The notes below the pieces were generated by a model. It was not told the DNA's origin and made no database searches. It was given only the letters and a program-made list of their open reading frames with translations. Made by a program: the position numbers and the translations under genes. Shown piece by piece: positions 1-8,037 of a stretch of 64,000 nt of DNA; the stretch's first letter is position 1, and each line of letters starts with the position of its first letter. Source of the DNA: Plantactinospora endophytica (lineage in GTDB: Bacteria > Actinomycetota > Actinomycetes > Mycobacteriales > Micromonosporaceae); assembly GCF_016862915.1 (NCBI RefSeq), contig NZ_BONW01000001.1, positions 186,001 to 250,000 on the forward strand, written 5' to 3'.

Positions 1-640
1 AGCCGGCGGCGGTCGCCGGGCCGGGATCGGGGCGGGCCGGCTCCACCTGCCGGATCGTGGCCGTGGTGTCGAGCCGGGCGGTGGCGGTGTCGTCGTGCGC
101 CGGCCGGGCGGGCGGGGCGGCCGGTGGGGCGTACCGGGCGGCGGGCTGGGCAGGTGCGGCCGAGGTCTCCCGCCGGGTGGTGTCGGTCGTCGGAGTCTCG
201 TCCCGCTTCCAGGCCGGCAGGCCGACGGCGGCGGCGTCCGGGTCCTCGCCCCAGCGCCCGCGTGGCTGCGGCGAGGGGGTGCGGTGCGCCGGTCGGGGTG
301 CCGGTGCGGCCGGCGGCGGTGGGCCGGCGGGGGCCGACTGGACCGGCCCGGCACCGAAGAGGTCGAGGAAGGGCGAGTCGATGTCCGGATGCTCGACCGG
401 TGCCGGTGGCCGGGCCGGTGTGCCGGCGGCGGGCCGGGCCGGACGGTTCCGGGCCGGCGGCTGCGGCGCCTGGAAGACCGCGACCCCGCCGTGCCCGGTG
501 TTGCTGAGCAGTGCGGCGTCGTACTCGGTCTCCTCGGCCGGCTCGGACCCGTGGTAGCCGGAGGACTGCGTACCGTTACCGGGGTTGTCGGCCGGTCGAC
601 CTGCCGGGTGCGAGGAGCCCGGCGGAGAGGGGCGGGTCAT
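1..640 (-). CDS. Proline-rich N-terminal part of a type IV secretion-like operon protein (partial)
   Basis: The frame opens with ATG at 640 and stays open to the window edge, so only the first 213 or so residues are visible and the product is cut. The visible part is a low-complexity Pro/Ala/Arg-rich region with short ordered-looking stretches such as EYDAALLSNTGHGGVAVFQ and DIDSPFLDLFGAG; no catalytic motif lies within it. The ATG overlaps the stop of a tiny upstream frame (ATGA), and the gene follows PrgI-like and pilin-like genes on the same strand. By position it is probably a cytoplasmic or membrane component of that apparatus, perhaps the N-terminal extension of an ATPase, but nothing seen here proves it. 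Coding is supported by frame openness over 640 bases and third-position GC. Confidence 0.6.
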   Translation of the reverse strand, partial: MTRPSPPGSSHPAGRPADNPGNGTQSSGYHGSEPAEETEYDAALLSNTGHGGVAVFQAPQPPARNRPARPAAGTPARPPAPVEHPDIDSPFLDLFGAGPVQSAPAGPPPPAAPAPRPAHRTPSPQPRGRWGEDPDAAAVGLPAWKRDETPTTDTTRRETSAAPAQPAARYAPPAAPPARPAHDDTATARLDTTATIRQVEPARPDPGPATAAG

Positions 641-708
641 ACCGCCGCCTCGCCCAGCCCGGCAGGCTCCACCGCACGGCGGTGGAGAGATCTTGTTCGC
701 TCGGTCAC
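637..708 (-). CDS. Possible 23-codon coupling ORF
   Basis: A GTG at 708 opens a 23-codon frame ending in TGA at 637-639. Its start overlaps the stop of the preceding nine-codon frame (GTGA) and its stop overlaps the ATG of the Pro-rich gene (ATGA). There is no recognisable product. It may only pass ribosomes from the PrgI-like gene to the next gene, or be chance. Confidence 0.25.
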   Translation of the reverse strand: MTERTRSLHRRAVEPAGLGEAAV

Positions 709-734
709 GCCGTCACCTCGCTGCGGTCGGTCAT
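705..734 (-). CDS. Possible 9-codon coupling ORF
   Basis: ATG at 734 overlaps the stop codon of the PrgI-like gene (ATGA) and gives the peptide MTDRSEVTA before TGA at 705-707. That stop overlaps the GTG of the next mini-frame. It is listed because it is a link in an unbroken chain of stop/start overlaps, not because a peptide function is known. Confidence 0.2.
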   Translation of the reverse strand: MTDRSEVTA

Positions 735-1093
735 GTCAACTGCTCCCGGATCCGGATACGGGTCGCGACCAGTCGTGGGTCGCGCTGCTCTGTCGCCGGT
801 TCGCGGGTGCGCCGCCAGTCGGTCAGTGCCGTCCGGATCACCATCCGGGCGGGCCGGTCGGGGTCGACGTACCGGAAGACGAACGAGGTCGTCACGATGG
901 CGAGCGCGATCTCCCAGGCGGGGATCAGCTCGACCCTGAGCGTGAACGTCCAATGAATGAACATGAAGAGCGGCACCAGCAACATGAACAGCCCGTACTG
1001 CGTGTAAGGCAGGTGGATGGGCAGTGTGTAGCCGGGCGGCCCCAGGTAGACCAGGCGGGCCCGATAGATGTCGTCGTCGGTGCGCAGCCGCAT
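731..1093 (-). CDS. PrgI-like small membrane protein of a type IV secretion-like system
   Basis: A 120-residue protein with a short polar N-terminus (MRLRTDDDIYRARLVYLGPP), two adjacent hydrophobic segments at about residues 30-50 and 60-75, and a basic C-terminal tail. Size and topology fit the PrgI/VirB3-like membrane proteins that sit just before the VirB4-type ATPase in Gram-positive conjugation operons. It lies 15 bases downstream of the pilin-like gene and its stop overlaps the next ATG, so it is clearly part of an operon. The assignment rests on topology and context; no enzymatic motif is expected. An unrelated small membrane protein remains possible. Confidence 0.6.
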   Translation of the reverse strand: MRLRTDDDIYRARLVYLGPPGYTLPIHLPYTQYGLFMLLVPLFMFIHWTFTLRVELIPAWEIALAIVTTSFVFRYVDPDRPARMVIRTALTDWRRTREPATEQRDPRLVATRIRIREQLT

Positions 1094-1108
1094 CTCGTGC
1101 TCCGCGGT

Positions 1109-1420
1109 CTATTCGAAGATCAGGTTGATCAGGTTCTCGCCGACGAAGAACAGCGTCGCCGCCCCGGCGATGAAGGCCAGGCCGAGCAGCGCGATCGCCG
1201 AGCTGGTCAGCACCTTGGAGACCTCGCCCTTGCTGGCTCGACCGATGAAGATCACTCCGAGTACGGCGAGCAGGATGGGCGCGATGTTGGTGGCGAAGAA
1301 GCCGACAATCCCATCGGTGTCGATATTGCCCTCGGGCTCGGCCGCCGTCACGGACGCGAGGGTGTGGAGCGCGTGCGTGGCAGCCGGCCATGCCGTCTCC
1401 ACCAGCTCCATGGCGAACAT
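1109..1420 (-). CDS. TrbC/VirB2-like pilin or small integral membrane protein
   Basis: A 103-residue protein with a soluble N-terminus of about 35 residues and two long hydrophobic helices (about residues 40-60 and 70-92), separated by a short basic loop (GRASKGEVSKV). This two-helix layout is that of VirB2/TrbC pilin subunits and of the small membrane proteins that open actinobacterial type IV secretion-like operons. A strong ribosome binding site (GGGGAGGA) precedes the ATG at 1420. It is the first gene of the minus-strand operon that continues off the left edge. Whether the system moves DNA or protein cannot be judged because its ATPases are outside the window. Confidence 0.6.
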   Translation of the reverse strand: MFAMELVETAWPAATHALHTLASVTAAEPEGNIDTDGIVGFFATNIAPILLAVLGVIFIGRASKGEVSKVLTSSAIALLGLAFIAGAATLFFVGENLINLIFE

Positions 1421-1814
1421 CGGAATCCTCCCCGGGTGCGGCCCCGTCTCGGCACCGCACTGCTGTCAAGCCCGGTCAACCGGGTCGGTCGTGGGGTGTT
1501 GATCGACCCTGCGTCTCGCAATCACCGCGAAGGGTGATGGTTTGTGGGCATCTTTGTCCTGATTCGGCCCATCTCTTAAGTTCTGGCATCTGGCTGATGC
1601 GAGCGTACGGCGCGTGCCTGTTTGGAACAAGCGGCGCCGAGTGCCACCGATCCGCCCCGGGCGGGCAGTTTCACGTGCCCCGCCGTACCCGCCGGATTGC
1701 CCGGCTCACCGCCTGTGATCAGCGTCGGGGCACGACCCCGGAGCCGCCCCTCGGGCACCGGTGGCCCGGCCGGCCGGTCAGGAAGGCACCGGGGCTGGTG
1801 GGTAACGTCTACCC
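1421..1814. other. Divergent intergenic region between the secretion-like operon and folP
   Basis: This 394-base spacer carries no convincing gene. It must hold the promoters of the minus-strand operon and of folP. A perfect 6-bp inverted repeat (ATCACC / GGTGAT, six-base loop) lies at 1521-1538 and could be an operator or a small hairpin. The stretch 1540-1610 is poorer in GC than its surroundings. Confidence 0.5.
1803..1808 (+). promoter_or_regulatory. -10 element of folP (leaderless)
   Basis: TAACGT lies 6 bases before the folP GTG, so transcription would begin at or next to the start codon. No ribosome binding site is present, which fits a leaderless message. Confidence 0.45.
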
Positions 1815-2723
1815 GTGACCGAGTCAGTCCCGGGCCCCGCCACGACCGGCGGCGGACCCCCGACCGTCGGCGACCTGCTCCGCCCGCCCCGGCCGGTGGT
1901 GATGGGCGTCCTCAACGTCACGCCCGACTCCTTCTCCGACGGCGGCCGGTACGCCGACCTCGACGCCGCCGTCCGGCACGGTGTGCAGATGCACTCCGAC
2001 GGCGCCCAGCTCGTCGACGTGGGTGGCGAGTCCACCCGGCCCGGTGCCGACCGGGTCGACGCGGAGACCGAGGCCGCCCGGGTGCTGCCGGTGATCCGGG
2101 AACTCGCCGCCAGAGGGGTGCCGATGAGCGTCGACACCTACCGGGCCGGCGTCGCCGCCGCCGCTCTGGCGGCCGGAGCCACAGTGGTCAACGACGTCTC
2201 CGGCGGACTGGCCGACCCGGACATGGCCAAGGTGGTCGCCGAGGCCGGCTGCCCGTGGATCCTGATGCACTGGCGCGGGCACGCCAAGCGGATGCAGGAC
2301 CTGGCCCGCTACACCGACGTGGTCACCGACGTACGGGCCGAGCTGGCCCAGCGGGTCGACGACGCCCTCGCCGCCGGGGTCGCCGCCGACCGCATCGTGA
2401 TCGACCCCGGGCTCGGCTTCGCCAAACGGGCCGCCGACAACTGGCAGCTCACCGCCCGGCTGCCGGAACTGCTGTCGCTGGGCTACCCGCTGCTCTTCGC
2501 GGCCAGCCGCAAGTCGTACCTGGGCGCGCTGCTGGCCGACCCGGACGGCACGCCCCGGCCGACCGAGGGGCGTACCGCCGCCACTGTCGCCACCAGCGTG
2601 CTGGCGGTCGCGGCCGGCGCCTGGGGAGTACGGGTGCACGACGTACGCGAGACCGTGGACGCGCTCGCGGTCTGGACCGCCAGCGGCCGGCCCCGGCTGG
2701 CAACCACGGAGGTGACCCGATGA
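1815..2723 (+). CDS. folP: Dihydropteroate synthase
   Basis: A 302-residue cytosolic enzyme that joins 6-hydroxymethyl-dihydropterin pyrophosphate to p-aminobenzoate; the target of sulfonamides. Signature segments are in order: VMGVLNVTPDSFSDGG near residue 30, DVGGESTRPGA, VVNDVSGG, the pterin-site DPGLGFAK, RKSYLG, and a C-terminal VHDV. The GTG start at 1815 fits the -10 element 6 bases upstream. The stop overlaps the ATG of folB. FolE and FtsH, which usually precede folP in actinomycetes, are replaced here by the divergent secretion-like operon, so any folE must lie elsewhere. Confidence 0.95.
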   Translation: MTESVPGPATTGGGPPTVGDLLRPPRPVVMGVLNVTPDSFSDGGRYADLDAAVRHGVQMHSDGAQLVDVGGESTRPGADRVDAETEAARVLPVIRELAARGVPMSVDTYRAGVAAAALAAGATVVNDVSGGLADPDMAKVVAEAGCPWILMHWRGHAKRMQDLARYTDVVTDVRAELAQRVDDALAAGVAADRIVIDPGLGFAKRAADNWQLTARLPELLSLGYPLLFAASRKSYLGALLADPDGTPRPTEGRTAATVATSVLAVAAGAWGVRVHDVRETVDALAVWTASGRPRLATTEVTR

Positions 2724-3142
2724 CCGGGGCGGAGAGCGGGCGCGACGCCGTGCTGAGCGAGCCCGCCGGAACGGCCCGGCCCGGCAGCGACCGGATCGTG
2801 CTGACCGGGCTGCGGGCGCGGGGCCGACACGGGGTCTTCGACTTCGAACGGGCCCAGGGGCAGGACTTCGTCGTCGACGTGGTGCTGGAACTCGACCTCA
2901 CCACGGCGGGCCGCACCGACGACGTGGCCGACACCGTCCACTACGGCGAACTCGCCGACCGGCTGGTCGCGATCGTGACCGGCGAGCCGGTCAACCTGAT
3001 CGAGACGCTGGCCGAACGGCTGGCCGCCGCCTGCCTCGCCGATCCCCGGGTACTGCTCACCTCGGTCACCGTGCACAAGCCGCAGGCACCGATCCCGCAC
3101 GACTTCGCCGACGTGGCGGTGACCGTGACCCGGCGGCGGTGA
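2720..3142 (+). CDS. folB: Dihydroneopterin aldolase
   Basis: A 140-residue protein cleaving dihydroneopterin to 6-hydroxymethyl-dihydropterin and glycolaldehyde. After a variable N-terminus of about 30 residues the aldolase domain begins at LTGLRARGRHGVFDFER, with the conserved glutamate in FERAQGQDF, and ends with the catalytic-lysine segment VTVHKPQAPIPHDFADV. The ATG at 2720 overlaps the folP stop codon (ATGA), implying translational coupling. A shorter protein starting nearer the aldolase domain is possible but has no better start signal. Confidence 0.93.
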   Translation: MTGAESGRDAVLSEPAGTARPGSDRIVLTGLRARGRHGVFDFERAQGQDFVVDVVLELDLTTAGRTDDVADTVHYGELADRLVAIVTGEPVNLIETLAERLAAACLADPRVLLTSVTVHKPQAPIPHDFADVAVTVTRRR

Positions 3143-3146
3143 CCGG

Positions 3147-3671
3147 ATGACCCGGGCGGTGCTCTCGCTGGGCAGCAACCTCGGCGACCGGCTCGGACAC
3201 CTGCGCACGGCGGTGACCGGACTGCGGGACGTACTCCTGGTGGCGTCCGGGGTCTACGAGACGCCGCCGTGGGGCGACCCGGACCAGCCCGCGTACCTGA
3301 ACGCCGTGCTGCTGGTCGGGGACGACACCGCCGGCCCGCGCGACTGGCTGGACCGGGCCCGGGCCGCCGAGACGGCGGCCGGCCGGGTCCGCGACCCGGA
3401 GCGCCGGTTCGGGCCGCGCAGCCTGGACGTCGACGTGATCACGGTCTGGGCCGACGACGGCGAGCCGGTGCACAGCGCCGACCCGGAGCTGACCCTGCCG
3501 CACCCCCGGGCGCACCTGCGGGCCTTCGTGCTCCGGCCGTGGATCGACATCCAGCCGTACGGGCGGCTGCCCGGCCACGGCTGGCTGACCGACCTGATGT
3601 CGACCGAGCCGGTCGCCGGCGACGTACTGGACCTGCGCCCCCGTCCGGATCTGCGGATAGAGTCGGATTGA
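3147..3671 (+). CDS. folK: 2-amino-4-hydroxy-6-hydroxymethyldihydropteridine diphosphokinase
   Basis: A 174-residue enzyme that pyrophosphorylates 6-hydroxymethyl-dihydropterin, giving the FolP substrate. Visible hallmarks are LSLGSNLGDR at the N-terminus, VYETPPWG and AYLNAV for pterin binding, RFGPRSLDVDVI for the magnesium/ATP site, and LPHPRAHLRAFVLRPW near the C-terminus. It starts four bases after folB, so folP-folB-folK is one operon. Confidence 0.95.
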   Translation: MTRAVLSLGSNLGDRLGHLRTAVTGLRDVLLVASGVYETPPWGDPDQPAYLNAVLLVGDDTAGPRDWLDRARAAETAAGRVRDPERRFGPRSLDVDVITVWADDGEPVHSADPELTLPHPRAHLRAFVLRPWIDIQPYGRLPGHGWLTDLMSTEPVAGDVLDLRPRPDLRIESD

Positions 3672-3793
3672 CGGTGACCGCGGTGGCGACGGCACCGCAG
3701 CGGCGGCCGGCGGACCATTTCGGCGGCCGGGCCAGGTGCCGCGCGATCCGGTCCCGACGGTACCGGCGGCGACGAGCGGAGTGAGGACGAGTT

Positions 3794-4324
3794 GTGACCG
3801 AGCGCAGACCCCCGACGCGCGGCCCGGCCCCCGACCAGGGGCGGATGGGTCCGACCCGGCCCGCCTCGCTGGTGGTGGCCGGACTGGCCTCGGCGGCAGT
3901 GGCCTGGTTGCTGGTCAGCAGCTTCTACAGCCACATCCCGCCGCTGCCCTGGTTGCCGATCGTCACCCTGCTCGGGCTCGCCGCCCTGGAGGGGTACGCG
4001 GCGGCGAACACCAAGGCCCGGATCGAGCGCAAGCCCGGCCGGGATCCGGTGGAACCGCTGGCGGTGGCCCGGTTCGTCGTACTGGCCAAGGCGTCGGCGC
4101 TGGCCGGGGCGATCTTCGCCGGCTTCTACGCCGGGCTGGACGCCTGGCTGCTCATCGAGCGGACCCGGGCCGCCGCGAACGACGTACCGGCGGCCAGTGC
4201 CGGACTCGCCGCGTCGTTGGCGCTGGTCGGGGCGGCGCTCTGGCTGGAACGCTCCTGTCGGGTGCCCGATCGTGATGACCGCGATTCGGAGAGTGACGAA
4301 CGGGGGCGGCGCGACGAGCGCTGA
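3794..4324 (+). CDS. DUF3180 family membrane protein
   Basis: A 176-residue protein with four hydrophobic segments (about residues 27-45, 53-70, 92-115 and 128-148), a basic loop containing KARIERKPGRDP and a charged C-terminal tail rich in Asp, Arg and Glu. Its place just after folK is that of the conserved actinobacterial DUF3180 family (position of Rv3605c in M. tuberculosis, from memory). The function is unknown. The GTG start at 3794 follows GAGGACGAG. The 122 bases between folK and this gene carry only an acidic/basic low-complexity spacer. Confidence 0.85.
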   Translation: MTERRPPTRGPAPDQGRMGPTRPASLVVAGLASAAVAWLLVSSFYSHIPPLPWLPIVTLLGLAALEGYAAANTKARIERKPGRDPVEPLAVARFVVLAKASALAGAIFAGFYAGLDAWLLIERTRAAANDVPAASAGLAASLALVGAALWLERSCRVPDRDDRDSESDERGRRDER

Positions 4325-4507
4325 CCAGGGCAGGCCCGGAATCGATGCGTACCGGGGGTGACGGTTGGCCTCGGACGCGGGTACGGTGCCTGCGACCGGG
4401 CCAGATCCGCCCCCCTCGCTGGATCGGGCCCACGTCCGACCGCTCCGGTCCCGGATGGCGCCCCGGGTCGAAGCCTGCTCGGCGGGACGAAACAGGAGGC
4501 GCGCGAG

Positions 4508-5854
4508 ATGGCGTACGACGATTCGATCTACCGGCGCCGGGACGCCGGAATGGACCCGGTCGGCACCGGCGCGCGGGAGGATCCCCGGTACGGCGGTGAC
4601 GCGGGATACCACGACGACGCCGACATGCGCGGGTCCGGCCACGTCACCGGCCGGTTCATGGGTGGCGAGCCGACCATCGCCGCCGACCCGGAGCCGGTCG
4701 AGTCGACCCGGACCCGGCGGAACGTCTCGCCGGCCGCGCTGGAGAACGTCTTCGACGACCCGGCACACGGTGAGCCCGGGCGGGACCGGATCGCCGTGCA
4801 CCTGCTCTGGGAACTGGTGCTGCTGGTCGTGGTCGGCGGGCTGCTCTTCCTGTGCAACCGGGACTATCCCGACCTGCTCCGGGGCGCGCAGCGGGAGAGC
4901 CTGCTCGTCTTCGGTACCGCGCTCGGGCTGCTCACCCTCGGCGCCGGGCTGACCCTGCGGACCGCCGCCCCCAACCTGGCGCTGGGGCCGCTGGCGGTCG
5001 CCGCCGCCCTGCACTTCGCGGAGAACTCCGACCGGGGCGTCGTCTCGGCGATGCTGCCGGCGGTACTCGCCGGAGTGGTGGTCGGCCTGGTGATCGCCGT
5101 ACTGGTGGTGGGCTTCCACGTGCCGAGCTGGGCGGCCAGCCTCGCCGCCGGACTGGCGGTGATCGTCTTCATTCAGCAGCGGACCGCCCCGGTCGACGTG
5201 CAGGGCGAGTACGACCCGACCCGGCACGCGCTCTACCTGTTCGGCGGTTTCGCCGCCGTCGCGGTGCTGGCCGGCCTTTTCGGCACCGTCAAGACCGTAC
5301 GCCGGGCCGTCGGCCGGTTCCGGCCGGTGGGCGACCCGGCACTGCGCCGGGGCGCTGCGGCCGGTGTGCTCGTCACGTTCGGCCTGGTGCTGTCGTCGGT
5401 GTTCGCCGTCGGCGCCGGGATGCTGATCGCGGCCGGCGGCACCGGGCCGGTCGCGCCGACCACCGGCATCGAGTGGACCGGTCTGGCCATGGGTGCCGCG
5501 CTGCTCGGCGGCGCCAGCGCCTTCGGCCGGCGGGGCGGGATCGCCGGTGGACTGCTGGCCACCGTCGCGCTGACCCTGTTCATCGGGTACGCCGACGAGC
5601 GCAACCTGGACATCGCGCCGGCCGCCCTCGCCGCCGTGGTGGTGGCCGTCGGCCTGGTGGTGACCCGCCTGGTCGAGGCGAACGGCCGCCCCCGCTCGTA
5701 CGCCCAGCGGGAGCCGGAGTGGGTCGAGGAACCGGCGACGACCGCGAGCTGGGACACCGCCCAGGCCCAGCCGCCCGAGCCGTGGAACACCTCGCTGCCC
5801 GGCCAGCCGACCGACCGGTGGGGCGGCGACCGGTGGGACGGTACGAACCGCTGA
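4508..5854 (+). CDS. Multi-pass membrane protein resembling RbsC-type ABC permeases
   Basis: A 448-residue protein. The ATG at 4508 was chosen because AGGAGGC precedes it by seven bases; the frame extends further upstream without a signal. Residues 1-90 are hydrophilic, then some nine or ten hydrophobic helices run from about residue 95 to 400, followed by an acidic/Pro-rich cytoplasmic tail. The helix pattern and glycine content resemble permeases of the ribose/branched-chain amino acid ABC family, but no ATPase or binding protein lies next to it, so the role is uncertain. It follows the DUF3180 gene by 183 bases and may be transcribed separately. Confidence 0.75.
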   Translation: MAYDDSIYRRRDAGMDPVGTGAREDPRYGGDAGYHDDADMRGSGHVTGRFMGGEPTIAADPEPVESTRTRRNVSPAALENVFDDPAHGEPGRDRIAVHLLWELVLLVVVGGLLFLCNRDYPDLLRGAQRESLLVFGTALGLLTLGAGLTLRTAAPNLALGPLAVAAALHFAENSDRGVVSAMLPAVLAGVVVGLVIAVLVVGFHVPSWAASLAAGLAVIVFIQQRTAPVDVQGEYDPTRHALYLFGGFAAVAVLAGLFGTVKTVRRAVGRFRPVGDPALRRGAAAGVLVTFGLVLSSVFAVGAGMLIAAGGTGPVAPTTGIEWTGLAMGAALLGGASAFGRRGGIAGGLLATVALTLFIGYADERNLDIAPAALAAVVVAVGLVVTRLVEANGRPRSYAQREPEWVEEPATTASWDTAQAQPPEPWNTSLPGQPTDRWGGDRWDGTNR

Positions 5855-5901
5855 CCTTCGGCGGCGCGCCGGCCGGTGCGGCTTGCGGCGGTTCGGGCGG
5901 A

Positions 5902-5907
5902 TAGGCT
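5902..5907 (+). promoter_or_regulatory. -10 element of the 5915 gene (leaderless)
   Basis: TAGGCT is followed by seven bases and then the ATG at 5915. There is no Shine-Dalgarno sequence. This spacing predicts a transcript starting at the start codon. Confidence 0.5.
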
Positions 5908-5914
5908 CGGCGTT

Positions 5915-6223
5915 ATGACGGAATCGGGTGCCGAGTCGCGTACCACGCCCACCTTTGCCGAACTGGACGCGTTGTCCACGGAGGAGTTGCGCGAGCGGGC
6001 TTTCGCGCTGGCCCGGGAACGGCGGGACATCGGCTTCTTCTGGTCGGTGATCCGGCACCTGCCGAACGCGGACGAGGCGGCGGCGCTGGACGGCTCGCCG
6101 AACGCCGCCGGGCCGACGGTGGACGAGGCGGTCGCGCTCTGGCGGGAGTTCACCGGCCACGGCTACGAGGAGACCGCGCCGCTGCTCCGGGCCGCCTTCA
6201 TCGACTACCTTCAGAAACACTAA
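5915..6223 (+). CDS. Small conserved acidic helical protein, function unknown
   Basis: A 102-residue, soluble, alpha-helical, acidic protein with no signal peptide or membrane segment. Distinct stretches are FAELDALSTEELRERAF and FFWSVIRHLPNADEAAALDG. I do not recognise a catalytic motif. The ATG at 5915 is supported by a leaderless-type -10 element; a longer reading from 5876 would begin inside that promoter. It is the last-but-one gene before the convergent transporter gene. Confidence 0.75.
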   Translation: MTESGAESRTTPTFAELDALSTEELRERAFALARERRDIGFFWSVIRHLPNADEAAALDGSPNAAGPTVDEAVALWREFTGHGYEETAPLLRAAFIDYLQKH

Positions 6224-6329
6224 AAACGCGCTATTGGTACTCCAGGGCGCGCATCGGTTCAAGCCAAGCGCATTCCTGGAAATCCGGCACCGGGTTTCGG
6301 GAACTGATTCCGCTGGGAATTACCGGCGC

Positions 6330-6821
6330 ATGGCTCTCACCAACAGATACAAGACGGCCACGGGTGCGGGCACGATCGCCGCACTCGTACTGGTCCTGGT
6401 CTTCGGCAGTCCGTGGTATGCCGACTGGGCCCGGGACGAGACCGATCCGGACACGGCGGGCGGCTGGTTCCTCCGGCTACTGGCCTGGCCCGCCTGGCGG
6501 TTCGACTCGGACGACACGATCCAGAACATCATCGCCGCCGATCTCAAGGCGATCCTCGTGGTGGTGCTCACCTGGGTCTTCCTCTACCTGCTGCCCGGCT
6601 CGCAACTGGCCCGGGCCAGGGGCACCCTCAGCCAGTTCCTGGCGGGCTGGTCGGCGTACGTCTTCGCCGGTGCATTCGCGGCGCTCTTCGCCACGCTGAT
6701 CGGCAGCAACCCGTCGCTGCTTGGCGCCTTCCAGGCCGCCGGCAGCGGTGCCGGGTACGGCTTCTTCGTCGGCTGGATCGTCGGCATCGCCACCCTCGGC
6801 GGCTGGCGCGGACGGCGCTGA
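6330..6821 (+). CDS. Small integral membrane protein, function unknown
   Basis: A 163-residue protein with four predicted membrane helices (about residues 13-30, 72-92, 106-128 and 140-158) and an extracytoplasmic loop after helix 1 carrying several Asp and Trp residues. No family signature is recognised. The ATG at 6330 directly precedes the first basic residues and helix; a longer frame upstream (from 6234) has no start signal. The 106-base gap before it is relatively AT-rich and probably carries its promoter. It faces the transporter ATPase gene across a long inverted repeat. Confidence 0.7.
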   Translation: MALTNRYKTATGAGTIAALVLVLVFGSPWYADWARDETDPDTAGGWFLRLLAWPAWRFDSDDTIQNIIAADLKAILVVVLTWVFLYLLPGSQLARARGTLSQFLAGWSAYVFAGAFAALFATLIGSNPSLLGAFQAAGSGAGYGFFVGWIVGIATLGGWRGRR

Positions 6822-6881
6822 GGTCGGCGCCCCACCCCCCGGGCACGACCTCGGCACCCCTCGGGCGGACAAGCCCGCTCG

Positions 6882-6936
6882 ACGGCGCCCGGAGTGACCG
6901 ATCGCCCCTCCCGCGACGGCACACTCCGGGCGCCGT
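6882..6936. terminator. Bidirectional terminator-like inverted repeat
   Basis: A perfect 15-bp inverted repeat (ACGGCGCCCGGAGTG and its complement) around a 25-base loop lies between two convergent genes. There is no T-tract, as is common for high-GC actinomycetes. Confidence 0.7.
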
Positions 6937-7003
6937 GCTGTCCGCACGCCTGTGGCCTGTGGGCGTCGCGCGGTTCCGGTGGTGACGGGCGGGTGGGGTG
7001 CGG

Positions 7004-8035
7004 CTACCCGCCGACCGGGTCGGCCGGGTAGTCGATGCTGAGGATCCGGTGCCGGCTCACGGTGCCGACCGGCTCGCCGCCCTCGTCGGTGACCCGGGCG
7101 TCGTCCGAGTTGGTCCGGAGCAGCACCGCCAGCGCGTCGTAGAGCGACGATCCGAGCGGCACGGTCGGCAGCCCGGCGGTCTCGCCCGGGTCGGCCGGCA
7201 GCGGGCGCAGCAGGTCCCGGGTGACCGGGGTGACCGCGAGCCGCCGGATCGCCCGGTCGGCCCCGACGAACTCCCGGACGAACGCCGAGGCCGGCTCGCC
7301 GAGCAGGGTCGCCGGGCTGGCGTACTGCTCCAGCCTGCCGCCCTGGGAGAGCACCACGATCCGGTCGCCCAGCCGGACGGCCTCGTCCAGGTCGTGGGTG
7401 ACCAGCACAGTCGTCTTGCGCACCTCGGCCTGGAGCCGCAGGAACTCCTCCTGGAGCCGGGCCCGCGCGATCGGGTCGACGGCCGAGAACGGCTCGTCCA
7501 TCAGCAGCACCACCGGGTCGGCGGCGAGCGCCCGGGCCACCCCGACCCGCTGCCGCTGCCCGCCGGACAGCTCGTGCGGGTAGCGCGGGCCGAAGGTGGC
7601 CGGGTCGAGGCCGACTAGCTCCAACAGCTCGTCGGCGCGTCGTGCGGTCCGGGCCTTCGGCCAGCCGAGCAGCCTCGGTACGGTGCCGACGTTCGTGGCG
7701 ATGGTCTGGTGCGGAAAGAGCCCGACGTTCTGGATCACGTAGCCGATCCGTCGCCGCAGCCGGACCGGGTCGACCCGGGTGACGTCCTCGTCGCCGAGCA
7801 GGATCCGCCCGGCGGTCGGCTCGATCAGCCGGTTGACCATGCGCAGCACGGTGGACTTGCCGCAGCCGGACGGGCCGATAAGCACCACCAACTCGCCGGC
7901 CTTGACCTCCAGACTCAGCTCGCCGACCGCCACCGTGCCGTCGGGGTACTGCTTGCGAACCTGGTCGAGGGTGATCGCGGCGGCACCCGTGGTGCCGGCG
8001 GACCCGGCGGAGTCGGCCTCCGGGGTAACGTCCAC
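7004..8035 (-). CDS. Osmoprotectant (glycine betaine/choline type) ABC transporter ATPase
   Basis: A 343-residue ATPase of the OpuCA/ProV group. Walker A is GPSGCGKST, the Q-loop region is VIQNVGLFPHQTI, the signature is LSGGQRQR, Walker B is VLLMDEPFSAVD and the switch histidine is in VTHDLDEA. The C-terminal 80 residues carry one CBS-like repeat (DARVTDEGGEPVGTVSRHRIL), the kind of module that senses ionic strength in this family. Its GTG start lies only two bases from the start of the oppositely transcribed permease, with GGAAGGA as ribosome binding site inside that gene. The separate, divergent ATPase gene is unusual, as these genes normally form one operon. Confidence 0.92.
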   Translation of the reverse strand: MDVTPEADSAGSAGTTGAAAITLDQVRKQYPDGTVAVGELSLEVKAGELVVLIGPSGCGKSTVLRMVNRLIEPTAGRILLGDEDVTRVDPVRLRRRIGYVIQNVGLFPHQTIATNVGTVPRLLGWPKARTARRADELLELVGLDPATFGPRYPHELSGGQRQRVGVARALAADPVVLLMDEPFSAVDPIARARLQEEFLRLQAEVRKTTVLVTHDLDEAVRLGDRIVVLSQGGRLEQYASPATLLGEPASAFVREFVGADRAIRRLAVTPVTRDLLRPLPADPGETAGLPTVPLGSSLYDALAVLLRTNSDDARVTDEGGEPVGTVSRHRILSIDYPADPVGG

Positions 8036-8037
8036 GT

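Noticed and set aside
1421-1814. Minus-strand 60-codon frame at 1576-1758
   Set aside because: No start signal, no recognisable motif and overlap with the folP promoter region.
3254-6262. Open frame of over 1000 codons on the minus strand across folK to the 5915 gene
   Set aside because: It is an antisense shadow of high-GC coding DNA, with an Arg/Gln/His/Asp-rich translation lacking any domain; the plus-strand genes carry family motifs.
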